A stretch of 32,652 nucleotides of DNA. It comes from Flavobacteriales bacterium. Its GTDB lineage: Bacteria > Bacteroidota > Bacteroidia > Flavobacteriales_F > PHOS-HE28. Positions 25,258 to 32,652 of the stretch are shown here, piece after piece; within the stretch, counting starts at the first letter, position 1; each line of letters opens with the position of its first letter. A program made the position numbers and the translations under genes. Where the stretch lies: positions 1 through 32,652 of the forward strand of contig JAIOIH010000079.1 in NCBI GenBank assembly GCA_019912395.1. Reading direction: 5' to 3'. The notes beneath the pieces are model-generated. The model was not told the DNA's origin. It worked only from the letters and a program-made list of their open reading frames with translations, and searched no databases.

Positions 25258-26055
25258 CTAATCCTGCCGCTGCCAGTTCCTTTCGATCACCTCCAGCAGC
25301 TCTTCATGGATGGCGCTGTTGCTGGCCACGATCTCCTCGTCGAACACGGGGTCCTTGGTAGGATGGAAGCCGCTGACCTTGCCGCCCGCCTCGCGGACCA
25401 GGAGCACGCCTGCAGCGACGTCCCAGCTATTGAGGCCGTATTCATAGAACGCCTCGAACCGTCCGCAGGCCACGTATGCCAGGTCCGCAGCGGCACTGCC
25501 CAAGCGCCTGATGCCGCGCGTGCGGTGCATCAGTTCGCGCAGCAGGTCCATGTACTCGCTCTCGAAACCGAAGTCATCATACGGGAAACCCGTTGCCAGC
25601 AGACTGTCCTGTAATTGGTTCCTGGTGGAAACGGCTATCGGCCCGCCGTTCATGGTGGCACCGCCTCCGCGCCAGGCCGCGAAGCATTCGTCGCGGTTCA
25701 CCTCCAGTACCACGCCGAGCTGGATCTCGCCGTCCTTGATCAGCGCCACACTGGTGCAATAGCATGGCACGCCATGCACGAAGTTGGTGGTGCCGTCCAG
25801 CGGGTCGATCACCCAGTTGAGGCCTTCCACCTGCTCGCCAGTGCCTTCCTCGGCGATGAAGCCGGCCTCGGGTACGATCGTCCTCAGGCCGTCCACGAAG
25901 CGTTGCTCCGCCACCTTGTCCACGTAGCTCACCAGGTTGTTCAGGCTCTTGCTTTCCACGCTGGCCTCGGTGAACTTCGGGCTTTCCGCGCGGATGAACG
26001 CTGCGACCTCCCTACTCAGCAGCGTGACCTGTTCCGTCAGTTGTTTCAATTCCAT
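25258..26055 (-). CDS. Inositol monophosphatase family protein (SuhB-like)
   Basis: This 265-residue Mg2+-dependent phosphatase has motif 1 residues FIAEEGTGE, the main metal-binding site WVIDPLDGTTNFVHG and the C-terminal WDVAAGVLLVREAGGKVSGF. The family hydrolyses inositol-1-phosphate, 3'-phosphoadenosine phosphate, fructose bisphosphate or histidinol phosphate, so the true substrate is open; SuhB-like inositol phosphatase is the default. ATG 26055 begins the conserved helix (MELKQLTEQV); the open frame upstream to 26094 adds unconserved residues. The start lies 44 bp inside the end of lgt in another frame, so the two are co-transcribed. Confidence 0.9.
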   Translation of the reverse strand: MELKQLTEQVTLLSREVAAFIRAESPKFTEASVESKSLNNLVSYVDKVAEQRFVDGLRTIVPEAGFIAEEGTGEQVEGLNWVIDPLDGTTNFVHGVPCYCTSVALIKDGEIQLGVVLEVNRDECFAAWRGGGATMNGGPIAVSTRNQLQDSLLATGFPYDDFGFESEYMDLLRELMHRTRGIRRLGSAAADLAYVACGRFEAFYEYGLNSWDVAAGVLLVREAGGKVSGFHPTKDPVFDEEIVASNSAIHEELLEVIERNWQRQD

Positions 26056-27226
26056 TGTTGTTGTGTTTGCGCAGCCACAGCATACTTCCAACACCCAAGA
26101 ATATGAGCAGCAGGCTGATCACTTCCGCTTGGGTCCACGAACCCAGAAAAAGCTCGTTCACACGGATCTTCTCGATCAGGAAGCGTTCCACGCCGTTCAT
26201 GATCAGGTAGACGGCGAAAAGCATTCCAGGGATCAGCAACCGTTTCCGCAGCCACCACAGTGCACCGAAGAGGGCCAGGCACATGATCACCTCGTACAAG
26301 GGTGTTGGGAAGACGCCCGGCACCAAGTGGGTGCAGTAGCCTTCGAAGCAGGTGCCATCCGTAATGGGCACGCCACTGTAGCCGCCCCGGTGCGGCCCGA
26401 GCACGGCGTTCACATTGTTCGGATAGTCGTAGCTCCAGAGCCACTGCGGGATCCAGCCCGGCTTGGGCGCGGTATTGGCGATGCCCCAATCGCCATCGCC
26501 GGCCACTTGGCAGCCGAGCCTGCCGATGCCGTACGCCAACATCAGGCCCGGTGCGGCAGCGTCCATGGAGGGCAGCACCGCCATGCCATGCTTCTTGAAG
26601 TAGCGCACCACCATGAAGCCCGCCACGATGAGGCCGCCGTACATGGTGAGCCCCGAGACGAGGTCGCGCACGTTGCCGGTGACCACGAGGTCCATGAAAT
26701 CGCGCGGGCTTTCAAGCCAGTGGAAGAGCTTGGCACCGATGAAGCCCCAGAGCGCGGCGGTGAGCGTAATGTTGCCGCCCTGTTGCGCCGGATGGATCGT
26801 TATCGTCTCCTCCTTCGGCTCCTTCAGGCGATGCTTCTCCTTTTCACGCCAAAGCAGCCAAACGAACAACGCCGCCACGGCGATGCCGCCGATGAGGTTG
26901 CCCTTGCCACTGAGCAGGAAGGCGGGCGGGTCACCGGTGACCTCGCTCGTGTGCAAAAGGATGTAGAGGCCCTTCCAGCCCACAATGAAGCCGACGATGC
27001 CCTGCATGATCAGTTCCGCAGGCTTGGCACCTGCACCAACGATCACCTTTTGCAGCGTGGGCTTGATCAGTCCGAGACCTTCCTTGCGCTTTAGTTCCCA
27101 CACCAGGGTGAGGTAGGCACCGATAAAGGCCAGCGCAACGAAGAAACCGAAACTGTTGAGGAATTTCAGCACGGGCCAGTCCAGTCCGGTGAGGTCGAGA
27201 AGGGCGTGGTAGAGGGTGGGGTACAT
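26012..27226 (-). CDS. lgt: Prolipoprotein diacylglyceryl transferase (enlarged form)
   Basis: This inner-membrane enzyme moves diacylglyceryl from phosphatidylglycerol to the lipobox cysteine of prolipoproteins. The signature GIGRLGCQVAGDGDWG is present with the conserved Arg, as is TPLYEVIMCLALF and the C-terminal GVERFLIEKIRVNE. At 404 residues it is clearly longer than the 260-300 of proteobacterial Lgt. The extra length is in the first half: a hydrophilic loop (about 125-150, KHRLKEPKEETITIHPAQQ) and added helices, as in some Bacteroidota. It lies between mtaB (17 nt upstream) and the inositol phosphatase (44-bp overlap). Confidence 0.88.
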   Translation of the reverse strand: MYPTLYHALLDLTGLDWPVLKFLNSFGFFVALAFIGAYLTLVWELKRKEGLGLIKPTLQKVIVGAGAKPAELIMQGIVGFIVGWKGLYILLHTSEVTGDPPAFLLSGKGNLIGGIAVAALFVWLLWREKEKHRLKEPKEETITIHPAQQGGNITLTAALWGFIGAKLFHWLESPRDFMDLVVTGNVRDLVSGLTMYGGLIVAGFMVVRYFKKHGMAVLPSMDAAAPGLMLAYGIGRLGCQVAGDGDWGIANTAPKPGWIPQWLWSYDYPNNVNAVLGPHRGGYSGVPITDGTCFEGYCTHLVPGVFPTPLYEVIMCLALFGALWWLRKRLLIPGMLFAVYLIMNGVERFLIEKIRVNELFLGSWTQAEVISLLLIFLGVGSMLWLRKHNNNGIETTDGTGHAAE

Positions 27227-27243
27227 GGCGGTCGATCAGAAGA

Positions 27244-28596
27244 TCAGACGAATTGATGATCAGAAAATTGCTTGGCCGCGACCGCCCCGCGAGCGAGACC
27301 TGCTCCGTCGATGGGACCCAGTGTTATCGGGGTGATCGTGTTGGCCAGGTCCCGGTCGAACGGTACGGACACACGGATGTAGTTGTCCGTGTAGCCGAAG
27401 AACTGCCCTGAGGCGGGGCCTTCCGAAGTATCGTCGCCATGCTCCAAGAGCACCGGACGTGTATCGCCGATGTGTCTTTCGTAGAACGCACGCTGTAGTT
27501 TGCTGCTGAGGATGCGCAATTGGTTGGTCCGTTCCCGGCGGACCTCCATCGGAATGGCATCCTCCATACGCACCGCCGTGGTGTTGGCGCGTTCGCTATA
27601 GGTGAAGACGTGCAGGTAGTCCACCGGTATGGACCGCAGGAAGACATGCGTCCTTTGAAACTCTTCTTGCGTTTCACCGGGTGTGCCGGTGATCACGTCC
27701 ACACCGATGCAGGCGTGCGGCATCACGCGGCGTATGTGCGCCACGCGATCGGCATACAGGGCGGTGTCGTAACGACGGCGCATGCGTTGCAGGATCACGT
27801 CGCTGCCACTTTGCAACGGAATGTGGAAGTGGGGTGCGAAGCGTTGGCTCGTGGCCACAAAGTCGATGACCTCATCGCTACAAAGGTTCGGTTCGATGCT
27901 GCTGATGCGGAAGCGCTCGATGTCTTCCACCTGGTCCAGTGCCTCGATCAACTGGAGAAAATCCTCGCCGTGCTGGCGACCGAAATCACCCGTGTTCACG
28001 CCGGTGAGCACGATCTCCTTCACGCCGCTGGCCGCCACGGCCCGTGCCTGCTCCACGGTCTCGGCAATGGTGGCACTGCGGCTTCTTCCGCGGGCCAAGG
28101 GGATGGTGCAGAAGGAGCAGAAGTAATCGCAACCGTCCTGCACCTTCAGGAAGGTGCGTGTGCGGTCGTTCGCGTTGTAGGAAGGGATGAAGCGCTTCAC
28201 CTCCTTGATGGGGCCTGCGAGGATCACACCATCACCTCCGGCATGTGCGGCCAAGCGTTCAATGTGCTCGGCCAAGTTGAATTTCTCGTTCGCGCCCAGC
28301 ACCAGGTCCACGCCGGGAATAGTGACGATCTCATCCGGCTTCAGTTGTGCATAGCAGCCCACCACGGCAATGAACGCATCCGGGTTGATCCCCCGGAAGC
28401 GGCGCACATGGCGGCGGCACTCCTTGTCCGCGTTTTCCGTTACGCTGCAGGTGTTGAGCACGAAGACGTCCGGTCGTTCCTCTACGTGCACGCGTGCGTA
28501 ACCAGCCTCTTCCAACGAACGCGCAAGCGTGCTGGTCTCGGCGAAGTTGAGCTTGCAGCCCAAGGTGTGGAATGCGGCTTTTAGCGGGGTGCTCAT
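27244..28596 (-). CDS. mtaB: tRNA t6A37 methylthiotransferase
   Basis: This 450-residue radical SAM enzyme adds a methylthio group to t6A37 of ANN-decoding tRNAs (ms2t6A). The N-terminal methylthiotransferase domain has its three cluster cysteines at 14, 50 and 81 (TLGCKLN, NTCSVT, VGCYAQ). The radical SAM domain binds a second cluster at Cys156, Cys160 and Cys163 (CDYFCSFC). A C-terminal TRAM-like domain ends the protein. TLGCKLNFAET and GANEKFNL favour MtaB over MiaB or RimO. ATG 28596 directly precedes the first domain. It begins an operon with lgt and the inositol phosphatase. Confidence 0.92.
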   Translation of the reverse strand: MSTPLKAAFHTLGCKLNFAETSTLARSLEEAGYARVHVEERPDVFVLNTCSVTENADKECRRHVRRFRGINPDAFIAVVGCYAQLKPDEIVTIPGVDLVLGANEKFNLAEHIERLAAHAGGDGVILAGPIKEVKRFIPSYNANDRTRTFLKVQDGCDYFCSFCTIPLARGRSRSATIAETVEQARAVAASGVKEIVLTGVNTGDFGRQHGEDFLQLIEALDQVEDIERFRISSIEPNLCSDEVIDFVATSQRFAPHFHIPLQSGSDVILQRMRRRYDTALYADRVAHIRRVMPHACIGVDVITGTPGETQEEFQRTHVFLRSIPVDYLHVFTYSERANTTAVRMEDAIPMEVRRERTNQLRILSSKLQRAFYERHIGDTRPVLLEHGDDTSEGPASGQFFGYTDNYIRVSVPFDRDLANTITPITLGPIDGAGLARGAVAAKQFSDHQFV

Positions 28597-28878
28597 TTTC
28601 CGGGGGGTGGGCGGCAGTCAGCAGGCGGGGTCGGCAGCATACCATGGGACCGGGTGCGCCTAACTACCGCCCCTTTTTCATGGAAGGTCGCGAAGGTATC
28701 AATCGCCCATCGAATGCAGGTTCCGTGGAAATACCCCGGGGCGAGAGGCAACGCATTCGGTGCCGGGCCGTCCTAGCAATAGCGTCAAGTTGCTATTACG
28801 GATTCAGTGGCGCTGGATCCCGGTTTTCCATTCCGCTTTTATCGACCAAGTAACCCGTTCCCGAAGAGCCGATCACAG

Positions 28879-31143
28879 ATGAATCGCATTCTGATCCCAC
28901 TCGCATTCTTGTTCTCGACTCAAGCGGTCCAGGCAGACCTTAGCGTATCGATCTCGTGGGGCATCCCGGCGATCTGCACCTACCCCACGGGCGAACTCTC
29001 AGCGTATACCTCCGGGGGTACGCCTCCCTATACCTACCTATGGAGCAACGGGGCTACGGATCCCTACATAACTGGGCTGGTAGCGGGAACGTACTCGGTC
29101 ACGGTGACCGACGACCTCGGTGACCAAGCCGTGGCAAGCACCACGCTGGACCCATTGGCCCCGGAAGCGAACGTATTCGCCTTCGAAGGTTGCCCGAACG
29201 GTCAGCTCGGCCCCCAGTTCCGGATGATGGGGCAAGGTGGCATTTACTATGTTGGCCAAGTGCCCATCACTTTTCAGGATGCCGGATACATGGGCGATGT
29301 GGTTACCGGCAATCAACCATACCAGGAAGCGCTGTACGTCTCCAATTGGAACGGTTGGCAGGGTACCCCTGGAACCACCTTGGACCTGCCCTTCACCGAT
29401 GCACAGGGCTGTGCGGGCATCGTCCACGCCACCATACCGGAGCCCTTCGCTTATCCGGTGCCGCAGGTGCTTACCGTGGATGGTGCCTGTTCCGGAGGGA
29501 GCAACGGTCGCGCCTTGGTGCATGTGCCCGTGGCACCGAACAACTGGCCGCATTATATCGACCTTATCCGCGACGGGCAACCGTACGGCCTCTTGCAGGA
29601 GCAGTACAACCAAGGCCAAATGTTCGGCGAAACACCGCTTACCGTTGAGCGCAATGATCTGCCTTCGGGTACATACGGCATGGTGGTTTATTCGCGGTTC
29701 CCGGACCCGTATGCGTGGTTGGAGGACTACTTCCCCACTGGTGGTTATTGCGCGGACACCACTTGGTTCACCATTCCGGACCTGGGCTATACCTGCGGAA
29801 CGGTTTCAGGCACTGTGTACATGGATGACAATTTGAACTGTGCGGCCGCGTACAACGAAGCCAGGGTATCGGGCCAAGTGATGCAGATAGAACCGGGAGG
29901 CTACTTCGCCATGACCAACGGGGCGGGGCGGTACCAGACCAACCTGCCTTTCGGGTCCTATACCATTGAGCAGCCCAGCGCCGTGGTGGACGAGCATTGC
30001 GAAGGTGCGCCGCAGCCGTTCGACCTTTCTTCCTCCATCCATACCGCCATTCGGAATTTCGGGGACACGGCCCTGCTGCCGCGCGACGTGTCCATCCACG
30101 GGAGTGCCGACTTCGCCCGCCCCGGGTTCCAAACGACCATCAATGTGGGGGTGAAGAACCTGACCCCCGGGGGCACCGGCACCCTGACCATCACGCTCGT
30201 GTTCGATCCGCTGCTGACCTATGTGAGCGGGCTGCCAACACCCTCGGATGTCACTGGGAACACCATCACCTGGGCCTTGTCACAGCTCGGTTCCTTCGGG
30301 CACCGGGATGTGCATGCCAGCTTCGACGTGCCGCCGGACGTGGGCCTTATCGGCACGGAACTGATGAACACGGCCACCGTGGGCATCGCGCAGGCCGAGA
30401 CCGACCTCACCAACAATACCATCGCGCTGGATCGCACCATTACCGGCAGCTTCGACCCCAACGCGAAAGAAGCGAGGACCAGTACCGGCCAAAGCGATGC
30501 ACTTTTCATCATCGATGAGGATGATTGGGTGGACTACACGCTCCACTTCCAGAATACCGGGAACGACACCGCCTTCTTCGTGGTGATCACCGATACGCTG
30601 CCGAGCACGCTGGACCCGGCCACCTTTGAATTCGGAACGGCATCACATTCAGTCATCAAGGAGATGACAGGGCAAGGCATCCTGCGGTTCATGTTCCCCA
30701 ACATCCTACTGCCGGACAGCAATGTGAACGAGCCGAAGAGCCACGGCTCCGTGACCTTCCGGATCAAGCCTGCGCTACCGCTACTTCCCGGAACATCGAT
30801 CGAGAACACTTCCAACATCTACTTCGACTACAACCCGCCGGTGATCACCGAGCCGAGCGTGCTGGTGGCGGAGTTCAGTACGGGGGTGTTAGAGGTGGTT
30901 GTGGACCAGATCCGCATATTCCCGAATCCTGCAACTGACCAACTCAGCCTGCTCCGGATCGGTTCCGGATCCACGAATGGCACATGGCAGATCCTGTCCG
31001 TCGATGGTCGCGTGGTACTTCAAGGTCGGTCAGAAGGCGCCTTGACAACGATCGCATTGACCGGTCTGACATCAGGCCACTACGTCCTGCGGGCACAAAC
31101 GAACGATGGCGTTCTCGTGCGAACGTTCAACAAACACAATTGA
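28879..31143 (+). CDS. SprB-repeat surface protein with DUF11-like repeats and T9SS type A sorting domain
   Basis: This 754-residue protein has a signal peptide (MNRILIPLAFLFSTQAVQA), one SprB-like repeat (GGTPPYTYLWSNGATDPYITGLVAGTYSVTVTD), a middle beta-rich region, a SdrD_B-like module (CGTVSGTVYMDDNLNC...GAGRYQTNLPFGSYTIEQ), then two DUF11/DUF7619-like modules (NLTPGGTGTLTITLVFDPLLTYVSG and YTLHFQNTGNDTAFFVVITDTLP...IYFDYNPPVITE). The last ~75 residues, from IFPNPATDQLSLL to VRTFNKHN, form the type A sorting domain (F-P-N-P, G-x-Y/H-x-x-x). ATG 28879 begins the signal peptide. The 282-bp gap before it holds no gene or clear promoter. The next gene starts 3 nt on. Confidence 0.85.
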   Translation: MNRILIPLAFLFSTQAVQADLSVSISWGIPAICTYPTGELSAYTSGGTPPYTYLWSNGATDPYITGLVAGTYSVTVTDDLGDQAVASTTLDPLAPEANVFAFEGCPNGQLGPQFRMMGQGGIYYVGQVPITFQDAGYMGDVVTGNQPYQEALYVSNWNGWQGTPGTTLDLPFTDAQGCAGIVHATIPEPFAYPVPQVLTVDGACSGGSNGRALVHVPVAPNNWPHYIDLIRDGQPYGLLQEQYNQGQMFGETPLTVERNDLPSGTYGMVVYSRFPDPYAWLEDYFPTGGYCADTTWFTIPDLGYTCGTVSGTVYMDDNLNCAAAYNEARVSGQVMQIEPGGYFAMTNGAGRYQTNLPFGSYTIEQPSAVVDEHCEGAPQPFDLSSSIHTAIRNFGDTALLPRDVSIHGSADFARPGFQTTINVGVKNLTPGGTGTLTITLVFDPLLTYVSGLPTPSDVTGNTITWALSQLGSFGHRDVHASFDVPPDVGLIGTELMNTATVGIAQAETDLTNNTIALDRTITGSFDPNAKEARTSTGQSDALFIIDEDDWVDYTLHFQNTGNDTAFFVVITDTLPSTLDPATFEFGTASHSVIKEMTGQGILRFMFPNILLPDSNVNEPKSHGSVTFRIKPALPLLPGTSIENTSNIYFDYNPPVITEPSVLVAEFSTGVLEVVVDQIRIFPNPATDQLSLLRIGSGSTNGTWQILSVDGRVVLQGRSEGALTTIALTGLTSGHYVLRAQTNDGVLVRTFNKHN

Positions 31144-31146
31144 ACA

Positions 31147-32535
31147 ATGAACTATTTACGACTACTACTCTTCGTATCTGCCTTGTTCTGTGTGAGCATC
31201 GGTCATGCCCTGGAGGCAGACATTCAGCAAATGAATCCCTCTTTCTGTGGTGCTTCCACTGGCAGGCTGGAGGTATGGGTTACGGGTGGGGTGTTCCCAT
31301 ACTCGTATTCTTGGAGCACTGGTGCGACCGGTACGAGCATTTCGGGACTTACAGCGGGCATTTATACAGTAACGGTCACTGATGCCGATCAGGAGGTCGT
31401 CATCGTTCAAGGGGAGGTGGAGGACCGGTCCTATGGGAGTTGGTATGGAGACAACATCGGTCCGCCTCAAGTGCAGGGTTGGTGCGCCGATGGAACGCCT
31501 TATGCGTATCCGTATGGAGCATTCACAGATAGCCAAGGCGATCATTGGACAGGTCCGGGCCCATGGAACTTCACTGTGAATGGCCAACCGACCCCTACCG
31601 TTCCCAATGCCTGTTACAACAGTTGGCTCGACCCCGAGTGGTACCTGCCATTGGATCATGCGGTGGACGAAGTTTTGACGATCAATTATTCCGATGGCAA
31701 TGGTTGTCCCGGTTATGCTACGGTCACGGTAAAGGCACCGATACCTGCGGTGCCGTTACAGGTACTGAGTGTTAGCGGGAGCTGCAATGGGCTTTCGCAA
31801 GGCAGCGTTGTAGTGGCAACAGGGGCGTGGGTGGAGCCACAGTTCGGCATCAGCTACTACTTGGGTGTTGCCATACGACATGCTGGGGGAATGTTCTTGT
31901 CGCCGGAATGCGGCGTGACAGGGATCCAGGATGCGCCCACGAATGGGAGTGTGCGCACATTCAGCGGTTTGGCGCCAGGAGACTACGAGATGGTCGTGCG
32001 ACCTTCCGACGGCTCGATGCAGGCTCAGCCGGAATTCACTTCCTGCCAGTTCGTTCCTTTTACAATTCCCGATCTGGGTGTGAATTGCGGCTTGGTCACC
32101 GGTCGGGCTTTCATGGACTACAACCTGAATTGCACTAGGCAAACGAGCGAGCCATACGTACCCGGTGGAATTGTAGAGATCCTTCCTGGCCCATACTACG
32201 CCTCAACGAGTTCTCAAGGGTTGTATTCGCTGGCACTTCCTACGGGGTCCTATACGATCGATCAGCAAAGTGAAGTCCTGGGTGAGCATTGCGGGAGTGG
32301 ACCACTGGCGTTCGTAATAACCGCAGGTGCTACAGCCACCGTCAATTTGGCCGATACCTCATCGGTGCCATTGGATGTGCAGCTCTCGCTTGGCAGTGGC
32401 GTGGCAAGACCCGGGTTCGCGTTCAGTAATGGGATGACCGTGCGCAACTTGACGCCTTCCGCGAGTGGAGCAATGACCGTCACATTCACCTTCGATCCGC
32501 TATTAGGCTATAGGGTGGTTCGAAGAACCTGTTGA
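31147..32535 (+). pseudogene. SprB-repeat surface protein, tandem paralog, cut by an insertion sequence
   Basis: The reading frame begins with a signal peptide (MNYLRLLLFVSALFCVSIGHA) and one SprB-like repeat (GGVFPYSYSWSTGATGTSISGLTAGIYTVTVTD). It then parallels the preceding gene: IPDLGVNCGLVTGRAFMDYNLNC, LPTGSYTIDQQSEVLGEHC, GVARPGFAFSNGMTVRNLTP. At VTFTFDPLLGY the match ends (about 32511) and the frame runs into foreign DNA, closing at 32535. Compared with its 754-residue paralog it lacks the second DUF11-like module and the T9SS sorting domain, so the 462-residue product would probably not be secreted correctly. The rest of the gene may lie beyond the insertion, outside the window. Confidence 0.78.
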
Positions 32536-32652
32536 CAACTTGATGCCTGATGATCTTGACAATGTGGGGTGTGATCGATCTCTTTGAGGCATGAACAAGA
32601 AGCGTCCCACTGCCGGTCTTTTCGATGTGCATCACAAGCAAGCCAAGCTGGC
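32512..32652 (+). mobile_element. Insertion sequence, left end (truncated by window)
   Basis: The boundary at about 32511-32514 is set by where the host gene stops matching its paralog. The end opens with a compact palindrome, GGTTC-GAA-GAACC (32517-32529), and has two TTGACAA direct repeats (32532-32538 and 32556-32562). A transposase-like frame starts at 32591. The right end and any target duplication are off the window, so the boundary is approximate. Confidence 0.65.
32591..32652 (+). CDS. Transposase N-terminus (IS5/IS1182-like), truncated by window edge
   Basis: ATG 32591 opens a frame reading MNKKRPTAGLFDVHHKQAKL before the window ends. The L-F-D ... K-L pattern is typical of the first residues of IS5/IS1182-like DDE transposases of Bacteroidota and others. 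Only 20 codons are visible, so the family call is tentative; the position just inside an IS end supports it. Confidence 0.5.
   Translation, partial: MNKKRPTAGLFDVHHKQAKL

Noticed and set aside
32532-32562. TTGACA and TGACAAT resembling a sigma-70 promoter in the IS end
   Set aside because: Bacteroidota do not use this consensus, and the match is better explained by a TTGACAA direct repeat of the IS end.

Overview
The window reads as chromosomal DNA of a GC-rich member of the Bacteroidota, most likely a Flavobacteriales-type lineage (inference). The clues are a protein ending in a type B secretion-sorting domain, another ending in a type A sorting domain (both read by the type IX secretion system, T9SS), SprB-like surface repeats, a PorG/DUF6089-like outer-membrane protein, an enlarged Bacteroidota-style Lgt, weak Shine-Dalgarno signals, and several Bacteroidota-type -7 boxes (TAnnTTTG or one mismatch) about 15-33 nt upstream of start codons. 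No rRNA, tRNA or CRISPR array was seen.

Region 1 (1-15859) is a surface-polysaccharide locus. It opens with the 3' end of an MBOAT O-acyltransferase overlapping an SGNH-type partner (+). A large multi-pass membrane protein (-) follows, then a UDP-GlcNAc 2-epimerase and an overlapping glycosyltransferase (+). Two tandem paralogous glycosyltransferases come next (-). The last run is an operon-like + strand series: UDP-glucuronate 4-epimerase type enzyme, two GT4 glycosyltransferases, an O-antigen ligase/polymerase, a second SDR epimerase/decarboxylase and an AsnB-type amidotransferase. Together these could make activated sugars, assemble, polymerise or ligate a glycan, and decorate it with acyl or amide groups. 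The run ends at a clear bidirectional terminator (15891-15914).

Region 2 (15934-20118) holds a DUF6089 outer-membrane protein (-), a nitronate monooxygenase family flavoprotein (+, probable TTG start) and a large secreted protein with fibronectin-like modules and a type B sorting domain (+).

Region 3 (20280-21799) is the most unusual part. A single gene encodes an AAA+ ATPase with a winged helix and a PD-(D/E)XK-like C-terminus. It is bracketed by two 46-bp imperfect direct repeats, 38/46 identical, each of which is itself palindromic. The upstream copy carries the gene's predicted promoter and the downstream copy contains its stop codon. This looks like a self-contained cassette, or a single-gene mobile element.

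Region 4 (21969-28596) is housekeeping: guaB (+), then on the minus strand a DUF2400/TIGR02757 protein coupled to a proline-rich secreted protein, and an mtaB-lgt-inositol monophosphatase operon.

Region 5 (28879-32652) has two tandem SprB-repeat surface proteins. The first is intact with a type A sorting domain. The second is cut by the left end of an insertion sequence whose transposase runs off the window.
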